Source of the DNA: Necropsobacter massiliensis
GTDB lineage: Bacteria; Pseudomonadota; Gammaproteobacteria; Enterobacterales; Pasteurellaceae
DNA length: 64,000 nt
Reading direction: 5' to 3'
NCBI RefSeq assembly: GCF_000827595.2
Contig: NZ_LN776186.1
Coordinates: 102,236 to 166,235 of the forward strand
Below the pieces are notes generated by a model. It saw nothing but the letters and a program-made list of their open reading frames with translations, was not told where the DNA came from and made no database searches. Positions 52,021-62,213 of the stretch are shown piece after piece; the first letter of the stretch is position 1; every line of letters starts with the position of its first letter. A program made the translations under genes and the position numbers.

Positions 52021-52296
52021 TTATTTTTCGGATGGTGGAACATAGCCTTCAATGTGAACGTCTTTGCCTTCAAACAAAAAATTGACCATTTCCTGCTCAA
52101 GCAGCTGGCGATGTTGCGCATTCATCATATTAAGTTTTTTTTCGTTAACCAGCATGGTTTGTTTTTTCATCCATTCGCCCCATGCCTGTTTACTGATGTG
52201 ATCAAAAATACGTTTGCCCAGATCGCCCGGGTAGAGCTGGAAATCCAGTCCCTCCGCCTGCTGTTTTAAATATTCGCAGAATACCGTTCTTGCCAT
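52021..52296 (-). CDS. yggX: Fe(2+)-trafficking protein YggX
   Basis: The 91-residue protein begins [20 protein letters not shown] with the conserved Cys 7. YggX protects iron-sulfur proteins from oxidation. The start lies 31 nt inside the end of mutY; this ATG matches the family start, so the overlap is real. Confidence 0.95.
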   Translation of the reverse strand: MARTVFCEYLKQQAEGLDFQLYPGDLGKRIFDHISKQAWGEWMKKQTMLVNEKKLNMMNAQHRQLLEQEMVNFLFEGKDVHIEGYVPPSEK

Positions 52297-53411
52297 AATG
52301 CTTTCTCTTTCTCAAATTGAAGTAACAAATTTTTTACCGGCGTAGCCAGCCCGATTTGATCAGGATTTTGCGGATCATACCAATATTTGACCGCACTTGG
52401 TACCGAAGATTCATATTCAGGTGTAATTTCCGCCACTTTTTTCCATTCCGTACGTACGTCATCACAAGGTCGCGGGTGCAATTGAGCATAAATCGGATAA
52501 ATATCCAGATGGAAATGACTGAACGTATGGCGAAACGCCGGCCATTCGCGATAATGCTCAATATGTCGGCGCGCCAAATAAGCCAGCAGCGTCGCTTTGC
52601 TGTCGAATTGTGGAAAACAATACAAGCCGCCCCAAATACCGCTATGTTGTCGCTGTTCCAGGGCGACCTTGCCGTGATTTTCCAGAATTAAAAAGTAACT
52701 GTGTCGCACCGGCAGGGTTTTTTTCGGCTTTTTGCCGGGATAATCGTGCCAGTTGCGCTGTGCATTTGCCTGGCAGTGTGCTGCCAGCGGGCAGAGCGTG
52801 CATTTTGGTTTGCTGCGGGTGCAGACCATGGCGCCTAGATCCATCATCGCCTGATTAAAATCCGCCACCCGTTTGCCCGGTGTAACCTGCGCGCTTAATT
52901 GCCAAAGACGGTTTTCCACCGCTTTTTCTCCCGCCCAGCCGGCAACGGCGAAACAGCGCGACAGCACCCGTTTGACATTGCCGTCTAGAATCGGATAAGG
53001 CGCATTTAAGCAGGAAGACAAAATCGCCCCTGCGGTGCTGCGCCCGATACCGCTTAGGGCATGAACCTGCGCAAAGTCGGTGGGAAATTCGCCCCGATAC
53101 TGATCGCGTATGGTCTGTGCGGCTTTGTGTAAATTGCGGGCGCGGGCGTAATAGCCCAGCCCGGTCCATAAATGCAACACCTCGTCCAAGGGCGCGTCGG
53201 CAAGGGCAGTTATGCTCGGAAATTGTTCAATGAAACGCTGAAAATAAGGGATCACCGTGGCGACTTGGGTTTGTTGCAGCATCACTTCCGACAGCCAAAC
53301 ACCGTACAGTGTTTTGTTCTGTTGCCAAGGTAAATGTTTGCGCCCGAATTTGTCATACCACGCCAACACTGCGCGGGCAAAAGGCGCGTCAATGGTTGAT
53401 TGTGCCTGCAT
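52266..53411 (-). CDS. mutY: Adenine DNA glycosylase MutY
   Basis: ATG 53411 is chosen; the frame is open further upstream without similarity. The 381-residue enzyme removes A opposite 8-oxoG. Catalytic Glu is in [10 protein letters not shown], the helix-hairpin-helix is [13 protein letters not shown], Asp is in [13 protein letters not shown] and the [4Fe-4S] ligands are C-x6-C-x2-C-x5-C in [19 protein letters not shown]-terminal NUDIX-like domain reads 8-oxoG. Confidence 0.95.
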   Translation of the reverse strand: MQAQSTIDAPFARAVLAWYDKFGRKHLPWQQNKTLYGVWLSEVMLQQTQVATVIPYFQRFIEQFPSITALADAPLDEVLHLWTGLGYYARARNLHKAAQTIRDQYRGEFPTDFAQVHALSGIGRSTAGAILSSCLNAPYPILDGNVKRVLSRCFAVAGWAGEKAVENRLWQLSAQVTPGKRVADFNQAMMDLGAMVCTRSKPKCTLCPLAAHCQANAQRNWHDYPGKKPKKTLPVRHSYFLILENHGKVALEQRQHSGIWGGLYCFPQFDSKATLLAYLARRHIEHYREWPAFRHTFSHFHLDIYPIYAQLHPRPCDDVRTEWKKVAEITPEYESSVPSAVKYWYDPQNPDQIGLATPVKNLLLQFEKEKALWQERYSANI

Positions 53412-53575
53412 AAAATCAAAAAGTGCGGTTAAAAACGGTGGGATTTTAGCATAAACCCGCCGCCGAAAACACGCGAAAAACATACCGCACTTTGCATTTT
53501 GCGGCAAACCTCTTATAATCCCTGCCGACTGCGGCGTAGACATAATGCGCGCCGTTTATTGTAATTCGGATAAGC

Positions 53576-54325
53576 ATGACAGAACAGAAAACAACATTTG
53601 CCGATCAGAAACGGAAAACCGTGGAAACCGCGGAATTTACTGCTGACGGGCGTTATAAACGTAAAGTACGCAGTTTTGTGCTGCGTACCGGGCGGCTGAG
53701 CGATTTTCAGCGGGCGATGATGAATCAGCACTGGGCATTTTATGGGTTGGAACATCAGCACGCGCCGTTTGATTTTGAACACATTTACGGCAATCATCAT
53801 CCGGTGATTTTGGAAATCGGCTTCGGCATGGGAAAATCACTGGTGGACATGGCGCTGCACAATCCGGATAAAAATTATCTGGGAATTGAAGTGCATACGC
53901 CGGGCGTAGGCGCCTGTATCGCCTATGCGGTGGAAAAACAGGTGCGCAATTTGCGCCTGATTTGTCATGATGCCACGGAAATTCTGCGCGATTGTATCGC
54001 CGACGGCAGCCTCGGCGGGGTGCAGTTGTTTTTCCCCGACCCTTGGCATAAAGCCAAACATCATAAACGCCGCATTGTCCAGCCGCACTTTGTGCAAAGC
54101 CTGACGTGCAAACTGGCGCCGCAGGGATTTATCCATATGGCAACTGACTGGGAAAATTATGCTCAGCAAATGCTGGAGGTGTTGCAAAGTGCGGTCGGTT
54201 TGCGTAATACTTCTGTAACCGGTGATTATATTCCGCGCCCCGATTTTCGTCCGCTGACTAAATTCGAGCAACGTGGTCAGCGTTTGGGGCACGGCGTATG
54301 GGATTTGTATTTTATTAAAGATTAA
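53576..54325 (+). CDS. trmB: tRNA (guanine-N7-)-methyltransferase TrmB
   Basis: The 249-residue enzyme makes m7G46 in tRNA. The SAM site is [12 protein letters not shown] near residue 79, and the family motif [16 protein letters not shown] near residue 158. Divergent from mutY, with promoters in the 164-bp gap. Confidence 0.95.
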   Translation: MTEQKTTFADQKRKTVETAEFTADGRYKRKVRSFVLRTGRLSDFQRAMMNQHWAFYGLEHQHAPFDFEHIYGNHHPVILEIGFGMGKSLVDMALHNPDKNYLGIEVHTPGVGACIAYAVEKQVRNLRLICHDATEILRDCIADGSLGGVQLFFPDPWHKAKHHKRRIVQPHFVQSLTCKLAPQGFIHMATDWENYAQQMLEVLQSAVGLRNTSVTGDYIPRPDFRPLTKFEQRGQRLGHGVWDLYFIKD

Positions 54326-54344
54326 TCTGCAAAAGGAGAATAAT

Positions 54345-54683
54345 ATGGCGATTAAACGCAATCAAAGACAACGTAAAAAAATGCACTTGGCGGAGTTTCA
54401 GGAGCTCGGTTTTCTGGTCAACTGGCAGTTCGCGGAAAATACACCAATTGAGCAGGTTGACGAAGTGGTGGATCGGTTTATTAACGAAGTGATTCGCCCG
54501 CACGGTCTGGCATACGAAGGCAGCGGCTATTTGCACTGGGAAGGTTTGGTTTGTCTGGAAAAACTGGGCAAGTGCGACGAAAGTCACCGTGAGACGGTGA
54601 AAAACTGGTTGCAAAATAACGGATTGCAGCAGGTTGAAATCAGTGAACTGTTTGATATTTGGTGGGATTATCCGGCTAAATAA
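54345..54683 (+). CDS. yggL: YggL family protein (DUF469)
   Basis: ATG 54345 has AAGGAG upstream and follows trmB by 19 nt. The 112-residue protein begins MAIKRNQRQRKKMHLAEFQELGF, typical of YggL, reported to be ribosome-associated. trmB-yggL order is conserved in gammaproteobacteria. Confidence 0.9.
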   Translation: MAIKRNQRQRKKMHLAEFQELGFLVNWQFAENTPIEQVDEVVDRFINEVIRPHGLAYEGSGYLHWEGLVCLEKLGKCDESHRETVKNWLQNNGLQQVEISELFDIWWDYPAK

Positions 54684-54694
54684 GTGTTTTGTCG

Positions 54695-54719
54695 ATCCCG
54701 TCTTAAAGGCGGGATTTTG
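54695..54719 (+). terminator. Terminator of trmB-yggL
   Basis: ATCCCGTCT (54695-54703) pairs with AGGCGGGAT (54707-54715, one G-T pair), followed by TTTTG. Confidence 0.8.
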
Positions 54720-54732
54720 TTGTGTAAAATTC

Positions 54733-54761
54733 TTGACGAAGTAGTCTTTCGGGCGTAACAT
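54733..54761 (+). promoter_or_regulatory. Likely promoter of corA
   Basis: TTGACG at 54733-54738 and TAACAT at 54756-54761 are separated by exactly 17 bp. Transcription would start near 54768, leaving a leader of about 240 nt before corA. Confidence 0.55.
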
Positions 54762-54767
54762 TCGGCA

Positions 54768-55007
54768 CGATTTAGTAACAAGAGGACACACACTTTGGAC
54801 AGTCATAGTCGATACCGATTGCAATCTTTTATCTAAATCTCGTCATTAGCTTATCGGCGGGGTTTCGCGGGTAAGTTTTCATTACCTTATTTCATAGGTA
54901 TCTTTTAAATCGAATAATAAAAATTTCTAGCGCAGTCAGCGGGGATATTGTTTGATTTTTCTTTGTTCATAGCGTTGTTCATAATTCCTTCAAAGGAGTA
55001 TGAAGAA
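54768..55007 (+). other. Long untranslated leader of corA
   Basis: About 240 nt with no ATG-started leader ORF of any length lie between the likely promoter and corA. It contains GC-rich and AT-rich blocks that could fold. I do not recognise an M-box or other named riboswitch. Confidence 0.4.
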
Positions 55008-55955
55008 ATGATTAATGCTTTCGCACTTGAAGAAGCGCGTTTGGTTCGTATTGATGAAACCAATGCTGAATTGGACACTGCCATTTGGCTGGATCTGCTC
55101 GAACCGAGCCGTGAAGAACGTGAGATTTTGCAGCAAGGGCTGGGGCAAAGTCTGGCATCCTTCCTTGAACTGGAAGACATTGAGGCATCTGCGCGTTTTT
55201 TTGAAGACGCAGACGGTTTGCATCTGCACTCGTTTTTTTATTGTGAAGACGAAGACGACTACGCCGACTTAGCCAGCGTGGCATTTACCGTGCGCGACGG
55301 GCGTTTGTTTACCCTGCGTGATCGCGAATTGCCAGCGTTTCGTTTATATCGCATGCGTTCGCGCAATCAGCGGCTGGTGGAATGCAACGCCTATGAAGTG
55401 CTGTTGGATCTGTTTGAAACCAAAATTGAGCAGCTGGCGGACGTAATCGAAAATGTGTATGCAGATCTGGAAAAATTAAGCCGGGTGATTTTAGACGGTA
55501 AACAGGGTGAAGCCTTTGATGAGGCGCTGGCAACCTTGACCGAACAGGAAGACGCCAGTTCAAAAGTGCGCCTGTGTCTGATGGATACGCAGCGTGCGCT
55601 GAGCTTTTTGGTGCGCAAAACGCGGCTACCCGCCAATCAGCTGGAACAGGCGCGGGAAATTCTGCGCGATATTGAATCATTGCAGCCGCATAATGAATCG
55701 TTGTTCCAAAAAGTCAATTTTTTAATGCAGGCGGCAATGGGTTTTATTAATATTGAACAGAACCGGATTATTAAAATTTTCTCGGTGGTGTCGGTGATTT
55801 TTCTGCCGCCGACATTGGTCGCCTCCAATTACGGCATGAATTTTCACGATATGCCGGAATTGAATTTTGCTTTCGGTTATCCGATGGCGTTAGGATTAAT
55901 GGTGTTGGCTGCGATTGCGCCTTATTTATATTTTAAACACAAAGGCTGGTTATAA
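55008..55955 (+). CDS. corA: Magnesium/cobalt transporter CorA
   Basis: ATG 55008 follows AAAGGAG. The 315-residue protein has a large cytoplasmic sensor domain and two C-terminal membrane helices. Between them lies the selectivity motif YGMNF ([12 protein letters not shown], near residue 276). It forms a pentamer importing Mg2+, Co2+ or Ni2+. The basic C-terminus (KHKGWL) is typical. Confidence 0.95.
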   Translation: MINAFALEEARLVRIDETNAELDTAIWLDLLEPSREEREILQQGLGQSLASFLELEDIEASARFFEDADGLHLHSFFYCEDEDDYADLASVAFTVRDGRLFTLRDRELPAFRLYRMRSRNQRLVECNAYEVLLDLFETKIEQLADVIENVYADLEKLSRVILDGKQGEAFDEALATLTEQEDASSKVRLCLMDTQRALSFLVRKTRLPANQLEQAREILRDIESLQPHNESLFQKVNFLMQAAMGFINIEQNRIIKIFSVVSVIFLPPTLVASNYGMNFHDMPELNFAFGYPMALGLMVLAAIAPYLYFKHKGWL

Positions 55956-55970
55956 TTCAAAGGAATCACA

Positions 55971-56534
55971 ATGGGATTAAATTCAATTCAATTTTTAGTC
56001 TATACGTTAATTAATGTGTATTGTTTCGTTTTGCTCCTGCGCGCTTGGTTTCAGTTTTGTCGGGTGGATTTTTATAATCCGCTGTCGCAAACCTTGGTAA
56101 AGCTGACCAATCCGTTGTTGGCGCCGCTGCAAAAACTGATTCCGACGGTGAAAAATCTGAATCTGGCGGCGCTTGCGCTGACAATCATACTCGGTACAAT
56201 CAAATATCCGTTGCTGAATATGCTCGGTTCCACGCTGGTGGTGGCCAATCCGATCAATTATTTGTTTATCGGTTTGCTGCACAGCTTACGCACCTTCGGT
56301 GAAGCGGCGCTGTATGTGATTTTTATTGAGGCGATCATGAGCTGGTTTAACCGCGCCCAAAACCCGCTGCAATATACTTTATACCAACTGACGCAGCCTC
56401 TACTAAATCCGATTCGACGGATTTTGCCGAACACCGGCATGATCGATTTTGCGCCGATGATTTTGGCGTTTATCCTGTTTTACGCTAACCGCGTGCTGTA
56501 TGATGTGTTCCCGGCGCTGTGGCCGCTGGCTTAA
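55971..56534 (+). CDS. yggT: YggT family membrane protein
   Basis: The 187-residue inner-membrane protein is made of two tandem YggT repeats, each with two helices and an NPLSQTL- or NPLQYTL-like motif. Proposed to be linked to osmotic or K+ handling or cell division; uncertain. It lies 15 nt after corA; yggU follows. Confidence 0.9.
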   Translation: MGLNSIQFLVYTLINVYCFVLLLRAWFQFCRVDFYNPLSQTLVKLTNPLLAPLQKLIPTVKNLNLAALALTIILGTIKYPLLNMLGSTLVVANPINYLFIGLLHSLRTFGEAALYVIFIEAIMSWFNRAQNPLQYTLYQLTQPLLNPIRRILPNTGMIDFAPMILAFILFYANRVLYDVFPALWPLA

Positions 56535-56567
56535 GCGGCAAAGTGCGGTCATTTTTTCGGGTTTTTT

Positions 56568-56855
56568 ATGCCGGTAGCAGAGAAAATAAACCATGATTTA
56601 CGCCTATGGATTTTTCTACAGCCTAAGGCGAGTCGGGATCAAATTGCGGGCGTGCATGACGGAGAATTGAAAGTCAGCATCACCGCACCGCCGGTAGACG
56701 GACAGGCGAACGCCCACTTACTGAAGTTTCTGAGCAAAACGTTTAAAGTGCCGAAAAGCACGATTGTGTTGGAAAAAGGCGCGTTAAGCCGGCATAAGCA
56801 GATTTTGATTCCGGCACCGAAAGTGATCCCGCCACAGATTCAAACATTACTTTGA
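56568..56855 (+). CDS. yggU: YggU family protein (DUF167)
   Basis: The 95-residue protein contains the DUF167 core: [35 protein letters not shown]. Function unknown; the yggT-yggU order is widely conserved. An uptake core lies between the two genes. Confidence 0.92.
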   Translation: MPVAEKINHDLRLWIFLQPKASRDQIAGVHDGELKVSITAPPVDGQANAHLLKFLSKTFKVPKSTIVLEKGALSRHKQILIPAPKVIPPQIQTLL

Positions 56856-56877
56856 GGGCAACCGGCGTTGTCCTGTT

Positions 56878-57327
56878 TTATTGCGGTGATTCGGTTAAGT
56901 TCAATTCGAAAATGCGTTTCTGCGGGTTAATTCTGAATCCTTCGCGCGCTAACATCGCCTCCTGGCAGGATTGCTGTTCAACCACCAAGCGAGTAGATTG
57001 GGTATAGCGCACAAATTCTTTCGCCTTGGCGATAAGTGCGGTATAAATTTCGGTGTAATTAGCGCTTTCGGCGACGAAAATGTCCGTCAGCTGCCAATAG
57101 CGCTGAAGCTGAAGCGAAGACAAACGGGGATAAAGCTGAATAAAGCCAAGCGGTTGGCGGACATCATCCACCGCCATGAAAAAGATGCTTTCGCTAAAAC
57201 GGATACGATCGGTCAGAAAGGCGCGGGTGCGTTCCGGGCTTTCCGGCATGCCCTGTGCCATGCGATAGCGCTCGAATAAAGCGTGCAGACTGTCAAGATT
57301 CCATTGTTCGGCTTTAAAGATCTTCAT
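56878..57327 (-). CDS. GNAT acetyltransferase
   Basis: The 149-residue protein has the GNAT strand pattern: FIQLYPRLSSLQLQRYWQLTDIFVAESA and an adjacent helix. The classical acetyl-CoA loop is weak, so binding may be atypical. Substrate unknown. Convergent with yggU, divergent from tpiA. Confidence 0.75.
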   Translation of the reverse strand: MKIFKAEQWNLDSLHALFERYRMAQGMPESPERTRAFLTDRIRFSESIFFMAVDDVRQPLGFIQLYPRLSSLQLQRYWQLTDIFVAESANYTEIYTALIAKAKEFVRYTQSTRLVVEQQSCQEAMLAREGFRINPQKRIFELNLTESPQ

Positions 57328-57506
57328 ATTACGGTCAATCGGCTATTTTTTGTAACATTCATACAGTGGATTGTATCTTTTTGCCGCACAATAATCATCT
57401 GTTGCGAAAAAATTTTTTTGCAAACGGCGAAAAAGTGCCGAAAAAATAGAAAAATTTGGTATAGTAAACCGGTTATTTTTATTATTAATGAAATGGAGAA
57501 AAACAA

Positions 57507-58274
57507 ATGGCACGTCGTCCTTTAGTTATGGGTAACTGGAAATTAAACGGTAGCAAAGCATTTACCAAAGCGTTGATCAACGGGTTAAACGTCGAACTTG
57601 CGGGGGTTGAGGGCTGCGATGTAGCGATTGCGCCGCCGGTAATGTATCTGGCGGAAGCTGAAGCCGCGCTTGCCGGCAGTAAAATCGCGTTAGGTGCGCA
57701 GAATGTGGACTTAAACAAACAAGGCGCATTTACCGGCGATATTTCGGTTGAAATGCTGAAAGATTTCGGCGCCAAGTACATCATTATCGGTCACTCCGAA
57801 CGTCGCCAGTATCACAAAGAAAGTGATGAATTTATTGCGAAAAAATTCGGCGTGTTAAAAGAAGCCGGTTTGGTGCCGGTTTTGTGTATCGGTGAAAGCG
57901 AAGCAGAAAACGAAGCGGGCAAAACGCAAGAAGTGTGCGCACGCCAAATTGATGCCGTTATCAATGCGCTGGGTGTAGAAGCCTTTAATGGCGCAGTGAT
58001 TGCCTACGAGCCGATTTGGGCAATTGGCACCGGCAAATCCGCTACTCCGGCACAGGCGCAAGCGGTACATGCCTTTATTCGCGCACATATCGCACAAAAA
58101 TCGCAGGCGGTCGCGGATCAGGTAATCATTCAGTACGGCGGTTCGGTCAATGACGGCAATGCGGCGGAATTGTTCACTCAGCCGGATATCGACGGCGCAC
58201 TGGTCGGCGGCGCCTCTTTGAAAGCGCCAGCATTTGCGGTGATTGTTAAAGCGGCGGCAAAAGCCAAAAATTAA
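57507..58274 (+). CDS. tpiA: Triosephosphate isomerase
   Basis: The 255-residue enzyme interconverts dihydroxyacetone phosphate and glyceraldehyde 3-phosphate. Catalytic Lys is in GNWKLNGS, His in IIGHSERR, Glu in [18 protein letters not shown] precedes the ATG. Confidence 0.97.
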   Translation: MARRPLVMGNWKLNGSKAFTKALINGLNVELAGVEGCDVAIAPPVMYLAEAEAALAGSKIALGAQNVDLNKQGAFTGDISVEMLKDFGAKYIIIGHSERRQYHKESDEFIAKKFGVLKEAGLVPVLCIGESEAENEAGKTQEVCARQIDAVINALGVEAFNGAVIAYEPIWAIGTGKSATPAQAQAVHAFIRAHIAQKSQAVADQVIIQYGGSVNDGNAAELFTQPDIDGALVGGASLKAPAFAVIVKAAAKAKN

Positions 58275-58296
58275 TCGGTTTCGTTTCGCCTGAACA

Positions 58297-58323
58297 AAAG
58301 TGCGGTAATTTTTACCGCACTTT
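58297..58323 (+). terminator. Terminator of tpiA made of paired uptake sequences
   Basis: AAAGTGCGGTAA (58297-58308) and TTACCGCACTTT (58312-58323) form a perfect 12-bp stem with a 3-nt loop. Confidence 0.88.
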
Positions 58324-58386
58324 CTTTATGCCGCGCCGATAACCCTTTATACTACGGCAATTTATGGGATTAAAAGTCAGTTTGCT

Positions 58387-59673
58387 ATGTGGCGTTTTTT
58401 ATATACATTAACCCTGTATTTTCTCCAACCGTTTATTCTGCTGTTTATGTTGCTGCGCAGTTTTAAGGCGCCAAATTACCGTAAACGCCTTGCTGAGCGA
58501 TACGGCTATTATCCCGCCGGACTGGCTGCGCCGCAGCCGCACGGTGTGATTATTCATGCCGCCTCGGTGGGCGAGGTGATTGCCGCCACGCCGTTGGTTC
58601 GTCGCATTCAACGCGATTACCCGAATTTGCCGATTACCCTAACTACGGTGACGCCGACCGGTTCGGATCGCGTGAAGGCGGCGTTTGGCGACAGCGTGAC
58701 GCACGTGTATCTGCCCTATGATCTGCCGACCTGTTTAAGGCGCTTTATTCGCTTTATTCAACCCAAAGTCTGCATTGTGATTGAAACCGAAATCTGGCCG
58801 AATTTAATTCATCAGTTATATCATCGCGGCGTTCCCTTTATTATCGCCAACGCGCGTTTATCGGCGCGCTCGGCAATTCGCTACGGCTGGATCAAGGATA
58901 AATTACAGAATATGCTGCGGGAAATCCGATTAATTGCGCCACAGGATGAAATCAGCGGTAAGCGTTATCAGGCGCTTGGTTATAATCCGAAAAAATTGCA
59001 ATTAACTGGCAATATTAAATACGATCTGACCATTACCGCGGAATTGTCGGCAAACATTCTGCGATTGCGCGACAGTTGGGTAAAAGGGCGTTTTGTCTGG
59101 GTGGCGGCGAGCACCCATGAGGGCGAAGAAAGCATTATTTTAGAAACTCACCGCATCTTGCTTAAGCGCTTTCCCGATTTATTGCTGATTCTGGTTCCGC
59201 GCCATCCCGAACGCTTTAATGCAGTCGCCGAGTTAATTAAAAAATACCGCTTTAATTACATTCGCCGCAGCGACGATATCGCTCCCGATTGCCACGTTCA
59301 GGTTGTGCTGGGCGATACCATGGGCGAGCTGATGCTGATGTACGGCATTTGTGATGTCGCCTTTGTCGGCGGCAGTTTAGTGAAACACGGCGGGCACAAT
59401 CCGCTAGAACCGCTGGCGTTTAAAGTACCGGTAATCAGCGGCAAATATACGTTCAACTTTCCCGATGTATTTCGCAAATTACTTGAAGTGCAGGGCGCGT
59501 TGAAGGTTAATGAAAACAGCAAAGCGCTATCAAGAGCGGTCAGTATTTTCTTACATTCGCCGCTATTGCGTGAACGTTACGGCAGCGCCGGTCATGAAGT
59601 ATTAATTGAAAACCGCGGTGCGTTGCAGCGTTTATTCGACTTATTGCGTCCCTATCTGGAAAAACAGGTATAA
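58387..59673 (+). CDS. waaA: 3-deoxy-D-manno-octulosonic acid transferase
   Basis: The 428-residue membrane-associated glycosyltransferase adds Kdo from CMP-Kdo to lipid IVA. An N-terminal anchor (about 5-23), the catalytic Glu region in [18 protein letters not shown], and the CMP-Kdo site ([15 protein letters not shown]) are visible. Haemophilus-type enzymes add one Kdo, then phosphorylated by KdkA, whose gene is nearby. coaD starts 2 nt later. Confidence 0.95.
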   Translation: MWRFLYTLTLYFLQPFILLFMLLRSFKAPNYRKRLAERYGYYPAGLAAPQPHGVIIHAASVGEVIAATPLVRRIQRDYPNLPITLTTVTPTGSDRVKAAFGDSVTHVYLPYDLPTCLRRFIRFIQPKVCIVIETEIWPNLIHQLYHRGVPFIIANARLSARSAIRYGWIKDKLQNMLREIRLIAPQDEISGKRYQALGYNPKKLQLTGNIKYDLTITAELSANILRLRDSWVKGRFVWVAASTHEGEESIILETHRILLKRFPDLLLILVPRHPERFNAVAELIKKYRFNYIRRSDDIAPDCHVQVVLGDTMGELMLMYGICDVAFVGGSLVKHGGHNPLEPLAFKVPVISGKYTFNFPDVFRKLLEVQGALKVNENSKALSRAVSIFLHSPLLRERYGSAGHEVLIENRGALQRLFDLLRPYLEKQV

Positions 59674-59675
59674 CG

Positions 59676-60146
59676 ATGAAAACAGCGATTTATCCCGGCA
59701 CCTTTGATCCGATTACCAACGGACATTTAGATATTATTGAACGCAGCGCAGCGTTGTTTGCGCAAGTTACAGTGGCGATTGCCGAAAATCCGCGTAAAAA
59801 GCCGCTGTTCGATTTAAACGAGAGAGTGGCGTTGACCGAACAGGCGCTGGCGCATGTGCCGAATGTGAAAGTGCTTGGTTTTTCCGGTTTGTTGGCGGAC
59901 GTTGTGCTGACCAACCGCATCGACGCCATTATTCGCGGCGTGCGTACCGCCACCGATTTTGAATATGAGCTGCAATTAGCCAGCCTAAACCGTTTGTTGA
60001 CCAAAGGGGTGGAAAGTTTGTTTTTGCCACCGACGGAAAAATGGGCTTATCTGTCATCCACGATTGTCAGAGAGATTTACCTGCATGGTGGCGATGTTAG
60101 CCAACTAGTGCCGCCGGCGGTATTCCGCGCGCTGTCGGCACGTTGA
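59676..60146 (+). CDS. coaD: Phosphopantetheine adenylyltransferase
   Basis: The 156-residue enzyme joins ATP and 4'-phosphopantetheine in coenzyme A synthesis. The nucleotidyltransferase motif TNGHLD is in [14 protein letters not shown], and the ISSTIVRE-type motif appears as LSSTIVREI. waaA-coaD order is conserved. Confidence 0.96.
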   Translation: MKTAIYPGTFDPITNGHLDIIERSAALFAQVTVAIAENPRKKPLFDLNERVALTEQALAHVPNVKVLGFSGLLADVVLTNRIDAIIRGVRTATDFEYELQLASLNRLLTKGVESLFLPPTEKWAYLSSTIVREIYLHGGDVSQLVPPAVFRALSAR

Positions 60147-60220
60147 TATTTGGACGGCGCAGCGGGCTTAACGGCTTGAATGGCAGTTGATGCTGTTGGT
60201 CTATCTGCCGTTACAGGGCG

Positions 60221-60961
60221 TTAATGTGCCGCAAGAGGATGCCGATAGCCCTGTAATAGTTGCTGCCAATCTTCGCTGCGAAATTGAATGCCCATTCTGA
60301 CAGTTTCTTTCATAAAAGAGCGGTGCAATCGCCGTAAGTTTTCTGTTTTCCAATTTTCGCCGGATTTTTCACCGCACTTATCAAAATCCAACAGCCAGTA
60401 TTTTTCCTGTCCGTCATCAAGCTGTTGCACTAAAATGTTGTGGGCATTCAGATCCGTATGGCGAATTTGCAGATTATGCAGTTGTCGAATTAAGCCGCCG
60501 ATACTGCGCCAGGCTTGCGCGGAGAGGGACTGTTGCTGTAAAAGTGCGGTCAGATCGCGGGCATTTTCGACTTTTTCCGTCAGAATATCCGCACGATAAC
60601 AGCCAAATGCGCTTTTTTCCACTTTTGCGCCGATGGGTTTCGGCACCGGCAAGCCTGCCTGATACAATTTATTCAGAAGTTTGAATTCGGCGAAACTGCG
60701 GGTTTGTGCCAGCTCGCTGAAATAGTAATGATCTTTATTAATTTTGCCCCACAGCCCGCCGCGATAGTAATGACGCAATGCACAGTTAACGCCGAACAGC
60801 TCCTCGCTGCGGATAAACCAAGTGGTACCGCGACCTGTTGCCGAGCCGATAATTCGGTTTTGCTGTCGCCAGAAATCCGGTGAGAAAAAATGTTCCTGAT
60901 CCGGCAAGGCGGAAGAAAAGTTAAATATAAAAAAAGTTTTTTGTTGCTGTAATTCAAGCAT
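60221..60961 (-). CDS. kdkA: 3-deoxy-D-manno-octulosonic acid kinase
   Basis: ATG 60961 is chosen over an upstream TTG. The 246-residue kinase phosphorylates the Kdo residue of lipid A-Kdo. Catalytic RHTDLNAHNILV and LLDFDKC (the DFG equivalent) are visible. It is divergent from opsX, the same pairing as in Haemophilus influenzae. Confidence 0.94.
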   Translation of the reverse strand: MLELQQQKTFFIFNFSSALPDQEHFFSPDFWRQQNRIIGSATGRGTTWFIRSEELFGVNCALRHYYRGGLWGKINKDHYYFSELAQTRSFAEFKLLNKLYQAGLPVPKPIGAKVEKSAFGCYRADILTEKVENARDLTALLQQQSLSAQAWRSIGGLIRQLHNLQIRHTDLNAHNILVQQLDDGQEKYWLLDFDKCGEKSGENWKTENLRRLHRSFMKETVRMGIQFRSEDWQQLLQGYRHPLAAH

Positions 60962-61065
60962 ATTCAATTAATTTCTTATAAAATAAAGCACATAAATATT
61001 CTACGTGAAAATAAGAATAATTCTAGGGTCTGTTGTACGCAGACCGCTGTGCACAGGAAAAAATT

Positions 61066-62109
61066 ATGTCGCTTTTCTCTCAACCGCCGCAGTCTATCTG
61101 TATTTTACGTTTGTCCGCTATCGGCGATGTTTGCCATGCGTTAGCAGCCGTACAGCAGATTCAGCGCCACTGGCCACAGACAACAATCACTTGGATTATC
61201 GGCAAAACCGAAGCCCGACTTTTTGCGCATGTGCAGGGAATCGAATTTATTGCTTATGATAAAAAAAGCGGCTGGCAAGGCGTGCTGGCGTTATGGAAAC
61301 AATTACGCGGGCGGCAGTTTGATGCGCTGCTGAATATGCAAACTGCCGTTCGCGCTTCGCTAATTTCGTTGGGCATTCGGGCGCGCTATAAGATTGGTTT
61401 CGGTCGGCAGCGAACGCGCGAAGGACAATGGTTGTTTGTTAACCGCCGCATTGAAGATCCGCAATCTGTGCATGTGCTGGACGGTTTTCTGGCGTTTGTG
61501 CGCTATCTCGGTGTGCCGGTCGCGCCGCCGCACTGGGATTTGGGCGTGACTGAGGAGGATAAACGGAAAGTGCGCGGCTATCTTGATGTTCAACGCAAAA
61601 ATCTGCTGATTTCCCCCTGTTCCAGCAAAGCGGAAAAAGACTGGCTGCCGGAGCGCTATGCGCAAATTGCCAATCTGGCGCAGTGGCATAATATGCATGT
61701 GATTTTATGCGGTTCGCCAGCACCACGGGAAATGGAAACCACCGCGCGAATTGCGGCGTTATGTGATGTTACGCCGCTTAATTTGTGCGGTAAAACCAGT
61801 TTGCCAGAGTTAACCGCGTTGATCGGCATGGCGGATTTGCTGATCGCCCCCGACAGCGGACCGGCACATATTGCAACCACGCAGGGCACGCCGGTTATCG
61901 GCTTGTATGCTTATCATAATCCGCTGCGCACCGGACCTTATTATAATCTATCGGATGTGGTTTCTGTGTATGAGCAGAATGCGCTGCGCGAATTCGGTAA
62001 ACCCTCCGCACAACTGCCTTGGGCAACGAAATTGAAGGGGAAAAATTTAATGGCGCAAATTGAGGTGGCGGATGTTGCGGCGCACATGCGGAAACTGGGA
62101 TTATTGTGA
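61066..62109 (+). CDS. opsX: Lipopolysaccharide heptosyltransferase (OpsX-like, glycosyltransferase family 9)
   Basis: ATG 61066 follows AGGAA. The 347-residue GT9 protein begins ICILRLSAIGDVCHALAAVQ. Its C-terminal donor-binding part reads LIAPDSGPAHIATTQGTPVIGLYA. It adds the first heptose to phosphorylated Kdo in the inner core, which fits kdkA next to it. Confidence 0.92.
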   Translation: MSLFSQPPQSICILRLSAIGDVCHALAAVQQIQRHWPQTTITWIIGKTEARLFAHVQGIEFIAYDKKSGWQGVLALWKQLRGRQFDALLNMQTAVRASLISLGIRARYKIGFGRQRTREGQWLFVNRRIEDPQSVHVLDGFLAFVRYLGVPVAPPHWDLGVTEEDKRKVRGYLDVQRKNLLISPCSSKAEKDWLPERYAQIANLAQWHNMHVILCGSPAPREMETTARIAALCDVTPLNLCGKTSLPELTALIGMADLLIAPDSGPAHIATTQGTPVIGLYAYHNPLRTGPYYNLSDVVSVYEQNALREFGKPSAQLPWATKLKGKNLMAQIEVADVAAHMRKLGLL

Positions 62110-62146
62110 CGGCTTAAAAACAGTTAAATAATAACCGATTTTCCGC

Positions 62147-62152
62147 TATAAT
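62147..62152 (+). promoter_or_regulatory. -10 box before the last ABC transporter gene
   Basis: A consensus TATAAT stands 37 bp after the opsX stop. A weak TTAAAT at 62124-62129 has 17-bp spacing. The start would fall just before the hairpin at 62166. Confidence 0.45.
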
Positions 62153-62165
62153 AAGCGCAATTTTC

Positions 62166-62196
62166 AAGGCAACATTATCTTGTTGCCTTTTATTTT
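62166..62196 (+). terminator. Terminator after opsX
   Basis: AAGGCAACA (62166-62174) pairs with TGTTGCCTT (62181-62189), followed by TTATTTTT. It lies downstream of a possible promoter for the next gene. Confidence 0.75.
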
Positions 62197-62213
62197 TAGA
62201 TGTAGGAAAGGTC

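Noticed and set aside
54948..55007. Longer CorA with an upstream non-ATG start
   Set aside because: The extra residues are not CorA-like, and ATG 55008 has a good ribosome binding site.
54996..55011. Mini-ORF ATG-AAG-AAA-TGA overlapping the corA start
   Set aside because: The Shine-Dalgarno is too close to its ATG; probably coincidence.
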